NCBI GenBank assembly: GCA_031430435.1
Contig: JANPBM010000040.1
Coordinates: 29,212 to 93,211, forward strand
Source: JANNVK01 sp031430435
GTDB lineage: Bacteria; Acidobacteriota; Blastocatellia; Pyrinomonadales; Pyrinomonadaceae
Reading direction: 5' to 3'
DNA length: 64,000 nt
This document shows positions 26,149 to 34,258 of the stretch, one piece after another. A program made the position numbers and the translations under genes. The stretch's first letter is position 1. Each line of letters opens with the position of its first letter. The notes under the pieces are model-generated. The model was not told the origin of the DNA, searched no databases, and saw only the letters and a program-made list of their open reading frames with translations.

Positions 26149-26180
26149 TAGAGCATCTTTCGGGATGCTCTTTTTGTTTT
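26149..26180 (+). terminator. Terminator after tRNA-Phe
   Basis: Stem AGAGCATC (26149-26156) with GATGCTCT (26163-26170), 6-nt loop, followed by TTTTGTTTTT. A classical intrinsic terminator 16 nt after the tRNA. Confidence 0.9.
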
Positions 26181-26211
26181 TTGGATAAAGCGAATTCGAT
26201 TTGTTTAAAAA

Positions 26212-26243
26212 TAAAAAACCGACACAAAGTAAAGCGTGTCGGT
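26212..26243 (-). terminator. Terminator of the HU gene
   Basis: On the minus strand, stem ACCGACAC/GTGTCGGT (26236-26243 with 26218-26225) and a run of T residues after it. It lies 25 nt past the HU stop codon and back to back with the tRNA-Phe terminator. Confidence 0.88.
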
Positions 26244-26268
26244 AAAATGTTTTGATTAGGTTTAAGAC

Positions 26269-26550
26269 CTAGCCGATTGTATCTTTCATTGCTTTTCCAA
26301 CACGGAATTTCACGGTTGTTTTAGCAGGAATTTTGATAACGGCTCCTGTTGCAGGATTACGTCCGTCACGCGCAGCACGAGTTGCTTTGACAAGTTTGCC
26401 AACGCCGGGAAATGTGAACTCACCATTTTCCTTTACTTCACTTGCGGCAAGAGTTGCCAAAGAGTCAAAAAGACCTTTTACTTCTGTTTTTTTCAAACCA
26501 CAAGTTTCCGATAACTTAGCTACGATTTCTGTTTGCGTCATACGCGCCAT
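26269..26550 (-). CDS. HU family DNA-binding protein
   Basis: Nucleoid-associated DNA-bending protein, 93 residues. QTEIVAKLSETCGLKKTEV, FTFPGVGKLVKATRAARDGR, the DNA-intercalating arm RNPATGAVIKIPAK and the ending VKFRVGKAMKD are all typical. GGAGG lies 10 nt before ATG 26550, the best ribosome site in this part of the window, as expected for an abundant protein. A second ATG three codons in is possible. It is flanked by two tRNA genes and has its own terminator. Confidence 0.95.
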   Translation of the reverse strand: MARMTQTEIVAKLSETCGLKKTEVKGLFDSLATLAASEVKENGEFTFPGVGKLVKATRAARDGRNPATGAVIKIPAKTTVKFRVGKAMKDTIG

Positions 26551-26658
26551 ATAAATTCGACCTCCAAAAGTATTTTGAGAAAAAAATTTTCTAACTGACT
26601 TAATTTAAAATTGTTTGCTTTTGACAAACGCGGAAATGCGAATCTTTATGAAAAAGTA

Positions 26659-26736
26659 TGGTCGGGGTGGCAGGATTCGAACCTGCGACCTCCTGTTCCC
26701 AAAACAGGCGCGCTAGCCGGGCTACGCTACACCCCG
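26659..26736 (-). tRNA. tRNA-Pro (TGG)
   Basis: Read on the minus strand: acceptor CGGGGTG/CACCCCG, anticodon stem CCTGT/ACAGG with loop TTTGGGA (anticodon TGG), T arm GCAGG-TTCGAAT-CCTGC, discriminator A and an encoded CCA (26661-26659). Confidence 0.96.
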
Positions 26737-26777
26737 ATTTTCAAAGTTTCACAGAAGAAACACTTCCCAAACGCTAG

Positions 26778-26806
26778 ATATTATAGATGAAAAACGGCTA
26801 GGTCAA
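26778..26806 (-). promoter_or_regulatory. Promoter of tRNA-Pro
   Basis: Minus strand TTGACC (26806-26801), 17-nt spacer, TAATAT (26783-26778). Near-consensus sigma-70 promoter 42 nt upstream of the tRNA. Its -35 box overlaps the last codons of rdgB. Confidence 0.8.
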
Positions 26807-27396
26807 GTCGGGTTTAGTAAAAAATCAATAATTTTTTTGATTGCCTTCGCTCGATGACTGATTTTTTGCTTGATTTCGCCGGAAAGTTCTCCGAAAGTTT
26901 CCGGATAATCATTCGGAATAAATACTGAATCATAACCGAAACCGTTGATTCCACAAGGTTTATGCGTTATATGTCCTTCGCACACGCCTTCGACAATTAT
27001 TTGCACTTCGCCTTTTTCATCGGTTAAAGCAATTACGCAAATAAATTTCGCCTTTCTGCTTTTTCTACCCGATTTTTTAATTTCGGCTAATAATTTGTTG
27101 ATTTTTTCGGCATCGGTTGCGTTTTCGCCGGCGTAACGCGCCGAAAAAACTCCCGGCGCGTTGCCTAAAACTTCAACTTCTAAACCCGAATCATCGGCTA
27201 ATGACCATAAATTTGTTTCCAAAGAATATGTTTTAGCTTTCAAAACGGCGTTTTCAGCGTAAGTGCTGCCGGTTTCTTCGACATCTTCTATTTCGGGGAA
27301 TTCTCGCAAACTCCGCAGCTTAATCGGTAAATCGGTAAAAAAATGCGCGAATTCTTTTGCTTTTCCGAGATTATTTGTCGCAATTAAAATTTCCAT
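26803..27396 (-). CDS. rdgB: XTP/dITP diphosphatase (RdgB/HAM1 family)
   Basis: House-cleaning enzyme that hydrolyses ITP, dITP and XTP so that deaminated purines are not used in nucleic acid synthesis. 197 residues. Substrate and metal motifs: ATNNLGKAKEF at the N-terminus, TYAENAVLKAKTYS, LADDSGLEVEVLGNAPGVFS with SARYAGE, and the C-terminal GFGYDSVFIPNDYPETFGEL and ISHRAKAIKKI. All match the family and the length is standard. It is transcribed away from the hypothetical gene at 27520 across 123 bp. Confidence 0.95.
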   Translation of the reverse strand: MEILIATNNLGKAKEFAHFFTDLPIKLRSLREFPEIEDVEETGSTYAENAVLKAKTYSLETNLWSLADDSGLEVEVLGNAPGVFSARYAGENATDAEKINKLLAEIKKSGRKSRKAKFICVIALTDEKGEVQIIVEGVCEGHITHKPCGINGFGYDSVFIPNDYPETFGELSGEIKQKISHRAKAIKKIIDFLLNPT

Positions 27397-27519
27397 ATTG
27401 CAAAACGTTGTTGATATAAGTTAAAATCAGTTTGCGAGTTGCTTTTTCGCAAATCTTCCCCGCATTACTCAAAACTTCAAAAACTAGGATACTACATCTT
27501 GAATTCAACCGAAATTTCT

Positions 27520-28848
27520 ATGTTCAATCAATCAAATTTTGCATCGTCCGATTTAACCAAAGCGTTAGATGCGAAAGGTTTGTCCGAACGTGGCGTTGCG
27601 CATACGAGTTTTGAACTTGGGCTGTGGTTATTGGGTTTAACCGCGTTTTTGAATACGCGAAACCATCCGTTTGTTGACGGAAATCAGTCTAAAGCCGTAG
27701 GTCGCGAATGGACGAACGAGGTGCGATTAACGAAGTTTACCTTGCTTCACACGGCAAAACTTACTTCGCAACTTGTGTTTGAATCACAAAAAGAAACCTT
27801 GCCGGAGAACTTTTTCGACGGTTTGGAACGTGCTGAAAATCTTTCCTCAAATTCTCGATTTCCAACCGAAGACTTAAATCAACTTGCGGCGATTTTACGC
27901 AATTACACTGTCTTGGGCGAAATTTTATTGCGTTCCGCTCCGATTTCTTTTCATGAATGGACGGCGTGGAGCAACATTTTGGCAAAAGAACTTTCAACTG
28001 CAAAAATTGTCCAAGATTTAATTGAACAAACTGAAAATACCAGTGGAAATTCCTTGCCCGTGAAATTCCGAGAAATACTTGTCAACACACAACTTCCGTC
28101 TGATATAGCCGCAGATTTCCGACTTGTTCTGCCGTATTTCAATAAACTTTTCAAGTATCTCGGATTGATTGAAAAAATGCTTGAAGACGATAAACCGCTC
28201 AAGCCGACTTTGTTGTTTTTCTCCGTTATATATCGTCAATCGCAGGAAATGATTGCCTTTATCAAAAACCGTTTGGTGCGATTCCAAAATGAAGAACATC
28301 CGATGTTTGAAGCTCTCGATTGTGCCGTTTTTGCGACTTCGATGGAAGTTCGCAAGGTTTATCAAATTGAACTCGGCGATGTTTCGACCATTCGCCAAGC
28401 ACCGCTTTTATGCGCCAAAATCGAAGCGGCATTCGGACTTTTGCGCGATTGTTTTCAGCAAACCTTTGTCGGTTTTGCCAGATTTGTCGAACCTGAAATC
28501 GAGCCGACCGAGTTGTTTGCAAACTTTAACATCAAACTGGAGCAGTCAATAATTTTGCGAAAAGAGCTTTGGGAAACTTTGCAAGTCGTCAAAAACGTCG
28601 AGAAATTACCTGAACCATTGCAAATTCAAGAACTGCAAGATCAGCTGACGAACTTTATGCACGGCAGTATGAAGTATTTGATGTATAAGGACTTAGAGAC
28701 GGTTGAGCGGTTTATTGAAGAGGTTTTAATTACAAAAAACTCCGCCGACTTAGTCCCGACTCTGCATCGCTTCGGCGCCTATCTCGAAACGCTTTTCGGG
28801 CAAGTGAAAATGCGTGTCGTGCTGATGAATCATCCGTTCGAGTACTAA
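27520..28848 (+). CDS. Hypothetical cytoplasmic helical protein
   Basis: 442 residues from ATG 27520 (MFNQSNFASSDLTKALDAKG); upstream starts would give an unsupported 27-residue extension. No signal peptide or membrane segment. Mostly alpha-helical with conserved-looking blocks such as HTSFELGLWLLGLTAFLNTR, LHTAKLTSQLVF, FFSVIYRQSQEMIAFIKNRL and MHGSMKYLMYKDLETVERFI. I recognise no family. Its stop overlaps the stop of the convergent lipoprotein gene (CTAA at 28845-28848), leaving no room for a terminator between them. Confidence 0.75.
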   Translation: MFNQSNFASSDLTKALDAKGLSERGVAHTSFELGLWLLGLTAFLNTRNHPFVDGNQSKAVGREWTNEVRLTKFTLLHTAKLTSQLVFESQKETLPENFFDGLERAENLSSNSRFPTEDLNQLAAILRNYTVLGEILLRSAPISFHEWTAWSNILAKELSTAKIVQDLIEQTENTSGNSLPVKFREILVNTQLPSDIAADFRLVLPYFNKLFKYLGLIEKMLEDDKPLKPTLLFFSVIYRQSQEMIAFIKNRLVRFQNEEHPMFEALDCAVFATSMEVRKVYQIELGDVSTIRQAPLLCAKIEAAFGLLRDCFQQTFVGFARFVEPEIEPTELFANFNIKLEQSIILRKELWETLQVVKNVEKLPEPLQIQELQDQLTNFMHGSMKYLMYKDLETVERFIEEVLITKNSADLVPTLHRFGAYLETLFGQVKMRVVLMNHPFEY

Positions 28849-30332
28849 TCACTTTTTACGATTTCCGACATTTTTCCGAATAAACCGAATGACGAAACCG
28901 TCGTTCGTTCGATTCCGACCGTGTTTGTTCGCGTTTGCGTCGTCGCAAAAATTAACTTCTCCGATTCTTTGATGTTTGCAAAGTTTTTGATGATTGATTT
29001 CACGTCCGCATTTTCACGCAAAGTCGTTGTAATTGCAGAGTTTATCGGAAGTGTCAGCGGCGTGGCATTCGTATCGACGACACATTTTTCAACCGCTTCC
29101 GCCTCGCCGAAAATCGCCACGTCGCCAATTATTTTCAACTTTGTTTCTTCGTCGATTATTGTTTTCAACTTCGCTTTGTCCTTCATTTTTACAATTACCG
29201 CCGATTTTTCGCCGTCTTCGTCGAATTGCACGGTGATAATTTGATTTTCGACATTTTCCAAAAACGTTTGCGTGTCGTTCACGCCGTATGCCTGAAGCGA
29301 AAAGTTCGAGAATTTTTCGATGATATTTCCGCTCGGTTCATCAATTCTACTTTTGATTATTTTAACCAAACCTTGAAACGCGATATTCGGCGATACGAAA
29401 TTGTAACTTGTTGCCGAATAAACAGTTGCGGGAACATAAATGTTTAGATTCGCGGGTTCGGAAGATTTTTGCAGCGAATCGTTGAAAGCCTCGGCGACTT
29501 CGGAATTTAGTTCGACGAAAAATTTATCTTCAATCCCAATCGCGTTTTTGTTCGCTTTCCAACTGATTTCCGTAACGGATTTTTGCAAAAATTCGGGCAA
29601 AATTTTGGCGATAAACGAACGTGCCAAATTTTCTTCGCTCGTGTCAATCGCAAGTTTGACGCTCGCAAAATTCGCCAATTCTTTTACGCCTTCGCTCGAA
29701 ACAGAGCCGAACGCCAACGGTTTTTCGTTACGCAATTTCGACAAAGTTTCGTTTTGTAAAAGACTCGGTTTTTCGCCGCGTTGCGTTTGCCGACAGTTTT
29801 CAATCAAACTTTCATCGTTTCCGATAAACGCAATGCTTCCCGCAATTACAGCGAATATGTTGCGATTGTCTTTCGTTGTCCAAACAAATTTATCGCCTGT
29901 CTTTTCGAGTTTTGCGTCCGCTAAAAATTTACTTATCTGCGTTTCAACTACGGTTTTTGTGGCTGTCTCAAAACTGTTTGTGTCCAAAATTACAACGAAT
30001 TTCGGCTTTACATTTAATGACACAATACTTTCCGAAGTTTCAAAACCCGAAATTGCGATTGCCGTTTGAACGCCGTAAAGTTGTGAGAAATCGGGTGTCG
30101 ATTCCGCCAATTCTTTCCACGCCTGCGAATCGCTCAAACTTTCGGCAACTTTGCCTAAATCGTTTGTTTCCATATAAATCAAAGTTTCCGCAGGTGCCAG
30201 CGAACGCAATTCCACACGAGGTTTTGAGCCGCACGCGCAAAAAATCAAACATAAAACGATGAATAAAATCAAACGTTTTTGCGTCTTGGCGAATTTCCGT
30301 TTATCTTGTTTAATTATGAGTAAATATTTCAC
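28845..30332 (-). CDS. Lipoprotein with DUF3352-like domain
   Basis: The mature protein starts at Cys in LIFCACGSKPR after a hydrophobic signal (KRLILFIVLCLIFCAC). It continues with SLAPAETLIYMETNDLGKVA, LYGVQTAIAISGFE and VVILDTNSFETATKTVVE, a pattern of paired domains seen in DUF3352-type proteins (weak recognition). The start is uncertain: GTG 30332 gives a basic n-region but overlaps the start of the divergent SDR gene. ATG 30341 and TTG 30272 are alternatives, and none has a ribosome site. The much longer open frame extending into the SDR gene is spurious. Function unknown. Confidence 0.68.
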   Translation of the reverse strand: MKYLLIIKQDKRKFAKTQKRLILFIVLCLIFCACGSKPRVELRSLAPAETLIYMETNDLGKVAESLSDSQAWKELAESTPDFSQLYGVQTAIAISGFETSESIVSLNVKPKFVVILDTNSFETATKTVVETQISKFLADAKLEKTGDKFVWTTKDNRNIFAVIAGSIAFIGNDESLIENCRQTQRGEKPSLLQNETLSKLRNEKPLAFGSVSSEGVKELANFASVKLAIDTSEENLARSFIAKILPEFLQKSVTEISWKANKNAIGIEDKFFVELNSEVAEAFNDSLQKSSEPANLNIYVPATVYSATSYNFVSPNIAFQGLVKIIKSRIDEPSGNIIEKFSNFSLQAYGVNDTQTFLENVENQIITVQFDEDGEKSAVIVKMKDKAKLKTIIDEETKLKIIGDVAIFGEAEAVEKCVVDTNATPLTLPINSAITTTLRENADVKSIIKNFANIKESEKLIFATTQTRTNTVGIERTTVSSFGLFGKMSEIVKSD

Positions 30333-31101
30333 AGACAACATTTTACAAGGTAAAGTTGCATTTGTAACAGGCGGCGGAACGGGAATTACGGGCGGTGTCG
30401 CGCGAGCATTGGCAGAAAGCGGCGCGAAAGTGGCGATAACGAGCCGAAAAATCGAGAATCTTGAAGCCGCGAAACAAATTATCGAAGCAAACGGCGGCGA
30501 ATGTTTGGCGGTGGCGGCGGATGTGCGCGATTTTGAAGCGGTCGAAGCAGCGGTGGCGGCAACGGTCGCACGGTTCGGCAAAATCGACATTGTCGTCAAC
30601 GGCGCGGCAGGCAATTTTTTGTGCAAAGCAGAAGAACTTTCGGCGAACGGTTTCGGCACGGTCTTGGATATTGACACAAAGGGAACTTTCAACGTTTGTC
30701 GGGCGGCGTTTGCCGAATTGCAAAAATCGAAAGGGCAAATTTTGAACATTTCCGCGACGCTTCATTATCTTGGAACGCCAATGCAAATTCACGTTTCGGC
30801 GGCAAAAGCGGGCGTTGACGCAATGACGCGAAATTTGGCGGTCGAATGGGGAAAACACGGAATCCGCGTCAACGGAATTGCTCCCGGACCAATCGAAGAT
30901 ACCGAAGGAATGAAACGCTTGCTGATGCCCGAATTGAAAGATAAGTTGGTGAAAAAAATACCTTTACGCCGTTTCGGACGCATCGCCGACATCGAACATT
31001 CTGCCGTCTTTTTATGTTCGGACGCGGCAAGTTACATCAGCGGCGTAACGCTTGTCGTCGATGGCGGACAATGGCTTTTGGGAACAAGTTTGGGCGGCTA
31101 G
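30316..31101 (+). CDS. SDR family oxidoreductase, 2,4-dienoyl-CoA reductase-like
   Basis: NADP-dependent short-chain reductase, 261 residues from ATG 30316. Cofactor motif TGGGTGITGGVARALAESG, VNGAAGNFLCKAEELS and DIDTKGTFNVCRAA match peroxisomal-type dienoyl-CoA reductase (DECR2/FabI-like branch). At the active site the classical Tyr-x-x-x-Lys is absent. The sequence reads GTPMQIHVSAAKAGVDAMT, with His-Val before SAAK, just as in DECR2, followed by GIRVNGIAPGPIEDTEGMKR. It therefore probably reduces polyunsaturated enoyl-CoA in fatty acid oxidation. Alternative: a plain 3-ketoacyl reductase relative. Confidence 0.85.
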   Translation: MSKYFTDNILQGKVAFVTGGGTGITGGVARALAESGAKVAITSRKIENLEAAKQIIEANGGECLAVAADVRDFEAVEAAVAATVARFGKIDIVVNGAAGNFLCKAEELSANGFGTVLDIDTKGTFNVCRAAFAELQKSKGQILNISATLHYLGTPMQIHVSAAKAGVDAMTRNLAVEWGKHGIRVNGIAPGPIEDTEGMKRLLMPELKDKLVKKIPLRRFGRIADIEHSAVFLCSDAASYISGVTLVVDGGQWLLGTSLGG

Positions 31102-31192
31102 ACAGCAAGTAAAAAAGCAGAAAATAAAAAGGTAAAAGTACGGCTTCAAGTCTAAGTTTGAGGTCGTCTTTCTTTTGCTGTAAAATCTCGAT

Positions 31193-32089
31193 ATGATTCA
31201 AGAGAAATATGTCAATCCGTTTACTGATTTTGGGTTCAAGAAAATCTTCGGCGAAGAACCGAACAAGGATCTGTTGATTGATTTTCTCAACCAAGTCTTA
31301 CCGCCACGCCACCAAATAAAAGATTTAACCTACCTCAAAAGCGAGCATCTCGGTATTTCCGAACTCGATCGCAAAGCGATGTTCGATCTTTATTGCGAAA
31401 GTGAAAGCGGTGAAAAATTTATTGTCGAAATGCAAAAAGCCAAACAAAATTATTTCAAGGACAGAAGCGTTTACTATGCGACTTTTCCAATTCAGCAACA
31501 AGCAAAACGCGGTGAAATGTGGAATTACGAACTTTCAGCCGTCTATTTCGTCGGAATTTTAGATTTTGTGTTTGCCGAAAATATCAACAACAACGAGGTT
31601 TTGCACGAAGTAAAACTAAGAAACAAATTTAACGCTGTATTCTACGATAAATTAACGTTTATTTATTTGGAAATGCCGAAGTTCACCAAGACTTTGGACG
31701 AATTAAAAACAACCTTCGACAAATGGCTGTATGTTTTGAAACATTTACCGATTTTGCAGGAAAAACCCGTCAAACTTCAAGAACGAGTATTTACAAAACT
31801 ATTCGATTTGGCGCAAATAGCTAAGTTTAACCGCGAAGAATCAGAGAAATATATCGAAAGTTTGAAAGTCTATTGGGATGCTCACGCCGTAGTTGAAACC
31901 GCGTTCGACGAAGGGTTAAGTAAAGGAATGGTTGAAGGAATAACTAAAGGAATAACTAAAGGGAAGATTGAAGGGAAGATTGAAATTGCCAAGAATATGA
32001 TTTTGGACAATGAGTCGAACGAAAAAATTATGCGATACACAAATTTAAGTATCGAAGAAGTGGAAAAACTCCGAAGTGAAGCGCGTTGA
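31193..32089 (+). CDS. Rpn family (PD-(D/E)XK) recombination-promoting nuclease/putative transposase
   Basis: 298 residues. The opening NPFTDFGFKKIFGEEPNKDL and the core LDRKAMFDLYCESESGEKFIVEMQ are the signature of the Rpn/PDDEXK_2 group (annotated as transposase-like nucleases). Later blocks LPILQEKPVKLQERVFTKLF and the C-terminal charged repeats (GITKGITKGKIEGKIEIAKN) also fit. These nucleases promote RecA-independent recombination and occur in many dispersed copies per genome. There are no terminal inverted repeats here. The Gly-Lys-rich tail is a short in-frame repeat at 31930-31985. Confidence 0.87.
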   Translation: MIQEKYVNPFTDFGFKKIFGEEPNKDLLIDFLNQVLPPRHQIKDLTYLKSEHLGISELDRKAMFDLYCESESGEKFIVEMQKAKQNYFKDRSVYYATFPIQQQAKRGEMWNYELSAVYFVGILDFVFAENINNNEVLHEVKLRNKFNAVFYDKLTFIYLEMPKFTKTLDELKTTFDKWLYVLKHLPILQEKPVKLQERVFTKLFDLAQIAKFNREESEKYIESLKVYWDAHAVVETAFDEGLSKGMVEGITKGITKGKIEGKIEIAKNMILDNESNEKIMRYTNLSIEEVEKLRSEAR

Positions 32090-32097
32090 AATTTGAG

Positions 32098-33375
32098 TTA
32101 AGTAATCGGTTTGCGTAATCTGAGCATCTGAATTTTCCGGTCGCCGGCTTTCAAAATCTCGACATCTAAACCGCGCATCGAAAGTTTTTCGCCCTTTTTC
32201 GGCACATAACCGAGTTGGCTTGTGACCAAACCCGCAATCGTTGTAAAGTCGTCTTGCTCTATTTCCATCCCGAAAAGCCTCTCAATTTTGCCGATTTCAG
32301 TTGAGGCGAGAACATCGAAATAACTTCCGCCGTCGCCTTCAATAATCTCGATAACTTCTTCTTGCTCAGTATCTTCGTCCTCGATTTCGCCGACAATTTC
32401 TTCTAAAATATCTTCGACCGTGAGCAATCCCGCGACACCGCCGTATTCATCCACGACAATCGTCATTTGGGCGTGATTCCGCTGCATTTCTTCCAATAAT
32501 TCATCGACTAATTTGGTTTCAGGCACAAAATAAACATCGCGGACGAGTGAATCGATGGTGGAATTTTCCTTACCGTCCGCCCAGATTTGCAACAAGTCGC
32601 GGACGTAAATAAAGCCTTCGATATTTTCGATATTGTCCCGATAAACAGGCAACCGCGAATACTTTTCGGCGAGCATTAAATCGCGCGCTTCGTGAACTGT
32701 GGCGGTGTTTTGAACGGCAAAAATCGCGGTTCGCGGAGTCATAATCTCGCCTGCTCGCGTGTCGCCGAATTCGACCATCGTTTCAATCAATTCGCGGTCG
32801 TCTTCTTCGATAATTCCTTCTGCTTCGCCGACTTCGATCAACGCTTGCAAATCGTCGTCGTTATCGTGTTCGTCGTCGTCGTCTTTTTTGTAATTCGGCA
32901 GCAAAGATTGGTCAAACTCATCGACTTCGCCGCGAAAAAAGCGAAAAGGATCGGCTAAGACTGACATAAATCCATAGAACGGGCGAATAAACGGAAGCAG
33001 GTAAAGCAGTTTGTTTTCGGGATTTTGCCAAGTAATCAAACGCGGAATAAATTGTCGGAACAGGAACGCCAAACCTAAGCAAACAAACAACGAAACCGCA
33101 AGAAACCGCGTTTGATTTTCAAAAAAGCGAAGCGTAATGAGCGTCGCCAAAACCGAAAACACGATGAGCAGAATCTGGATCGTGGCTGAAAGCGCGAAGC
33201 GGAAACGCGGACGATTTTCCAGTACTTCGCGGAGAAAATCGTTTTTGGTTTCTTCTAAATCGGACGAAATCCGGCGCAGGGAAACGTCGCTGAGTTGCGT
33301 GAAAGCCATATCGATGGTCGCTAAAAAAACTAATGCGAACAAAATTATAACGGCGATGATTATTTCAATTTCCAT
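32098..33375 (-). CDS. CNNM/HlyC-CorC family membrane protein with CBS pair
   Basis: 425 residues: an N-terminal CNNM (DUF21) membrane domain with about four helices (IIIAVIILFALVFLATIDMA and others), then two CBS motifs (MTPRTAIFAVQNTATVHEAR and FVPETKLVDELLEEMQRNHA), and the C-terminal CorC_HlyC transporter-associated domain (GLVTSQLGYVPKKGEKLSM). Members move or sense divalent cations, often Mg or Co. A highly acidic loop (KKDDDDEHDNDDD) precedes CBS 1. The start overlaps the end of pgl by 11 bp, so the two genes form an operon. Confidence 0.9.
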   Translation of the reverse strand: MEIEIIIAVIILFALVFLATIDMAFTQLSDVSLRRISSDLEETKNDFLREVLENRPRFRFALSATIQILLIVFSVLATLITLRFFENQTRFLAVSLFVCLGLAFLFRQFIPRLITWQNPENKLLYLLPFIRPFYGFMSVLADPFRFFRGEVDEFDQSLLPNYKKDDDDEHDNDDDLQALIEVGEAEGIIEEDDRELIETMVEFGDTRAGEIMTPRTAIFAVQNTATVHEARDLMLAEKYSRLPVYRDNIENIEGFIYVRDLLQIWADGKENSTIDSLVRDVYFVPETKLVDELLEEMQRNHAQMTIVVDEYGGVAGLLTVEDILEEIVGEIEDEDTEQEEVIEIIEGDGGSYFDVLASTEIGKIERLFGMEIEQDDFTTIAGLVTSQLGYVPKKGEKLSMRGLDVEILKAGDRKIQMLRLRKPIT

Positions 33376-34072
33376 CTTGGTTCAATAATTTTACTGCGTT
33401 TTTGTCCAACAACCAAAGCAACATACCGCTTTCGGTTTTTATGTGCTGCGAAGGCAGTTCGGCAGGACGAAATTCGCCTTCTAAAATCTCGCGTAAAATT
33501 TCGGCTTTGTCTTCGCCTTTGACGAGGAAAATTATGTTTCGGGCGTGGTTAATGGTTTTGAAAGTCAGCGTAAACCGCCACACATTCAGTTTTTCGACCC
33601 AATTTTCAACTGCCGATTTCGCGGTTTCGCCCAATGCGGTTGTGTGCGGAAAAAGGGAAGCCGTGTGTCCGTCGGTGCCTGTGCCGAGCAAGATTAAATC
33701 AAACCTTGCGGCGAAACGGGTTACTTTGTCGGCGTAATCTGCGGCAATCTCGGCAGGTTCGATCAGTTCGGTTTGCCAACGATAAATGTTATGCGGATTG
33801 ATGTTAAGCGGTTTGAACAAAGTTTCGTTCGCCGTTTTGAAATTGCTTTCATCGGAATCGGTCGGTACATTTCGTTCATCGCCGAAGAAAAATACGACGT
33901 TGCTCCACGCCAGTTTTTTCGTCGCCAAAAGTTTATAAAGTTCTTTCGGCGTTGAACCGCCGGCGAGCGCGACGATAAACTGTCCGCGTTCGGCAATCGC
34001 CGCATCGGCAATTTCGACGAACTTTTCGGCGGCGGTGTTGTATAAATCGGTTGTTATCAGGATTTGTTTCAT
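33365..34072 (-). CDS. pgl: 6-phosphogluconolactonase (DevB/SOL family)
   Basis: Hydrolyses 6-phosphogluconolactone in the oxidative pentose phosphate pathway. ATG 34072 gives MKQILITTDLYNTAAEKFVE, the usual family start; an ATG 13 codons upstream (34111) is possible. Motifs: IVALAGGSTPKELYKLLA, VVFFFGDERNVPTDSDESN, LILLGTGTDGHTASLFPHT and RFTLTFKTINHARNIIFLVK. The C-terminus (LPSQHIKTESGMLLWLLD) matches the family's Pro-Ala-binding end. Translationally coupled to the CBS transporter gene. No other pentose phosphate gene is near. Confidence 0.93.
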   Translation of the reverse strand: MKQILITTDLYNTAAEKFVEIADAAIAERGQFIVALAGGSTPKELYKLLATKKLAWSNVVFFFGDERNVPTDSDESNFKTANETLFKPLNINPHNIYRWQTELIEPAEIAADYADKVTRFAARFDLILLGTGTDGHTASLFPHTTALGETAKSAVENWVEKLNVWRFTLTFKTINHARNIIFLVKGEDKAEILREILEGEFRPAELPSQHIKTESGMLLWLLDKNAVKLLNQDGN

Positions 34073-34258
34073 TTGTTTGAACCGGTTTTCAAAATCGTTC
34101 GTTGTTATCATAAAGTTTCAAAGGCGAAAAGTTAAATAACCCGTATCGATAATTATTAAATAATCATTAAATGTCGCCTGACCGTTGCAACTATTTATTT
34201 TTTTATCCGATAATATAACGAGTCGCAAAATGCAAAAAATCAAGGGGCAAAACATAAA

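Noticed and set aside
30333..30749. Long upstream extension of the lipoprotein frame through the SDR gene
   Set aside because: The SDR gene on the plus strand is certain; the extension places about 140 residues before a lipoprotein signal, which cannot be.
31193..32089. Complete insertion sequence around the Rpn nuclease gene
   Set aside because: No terminal inverted repeats or target duplication could be found beside the gene.
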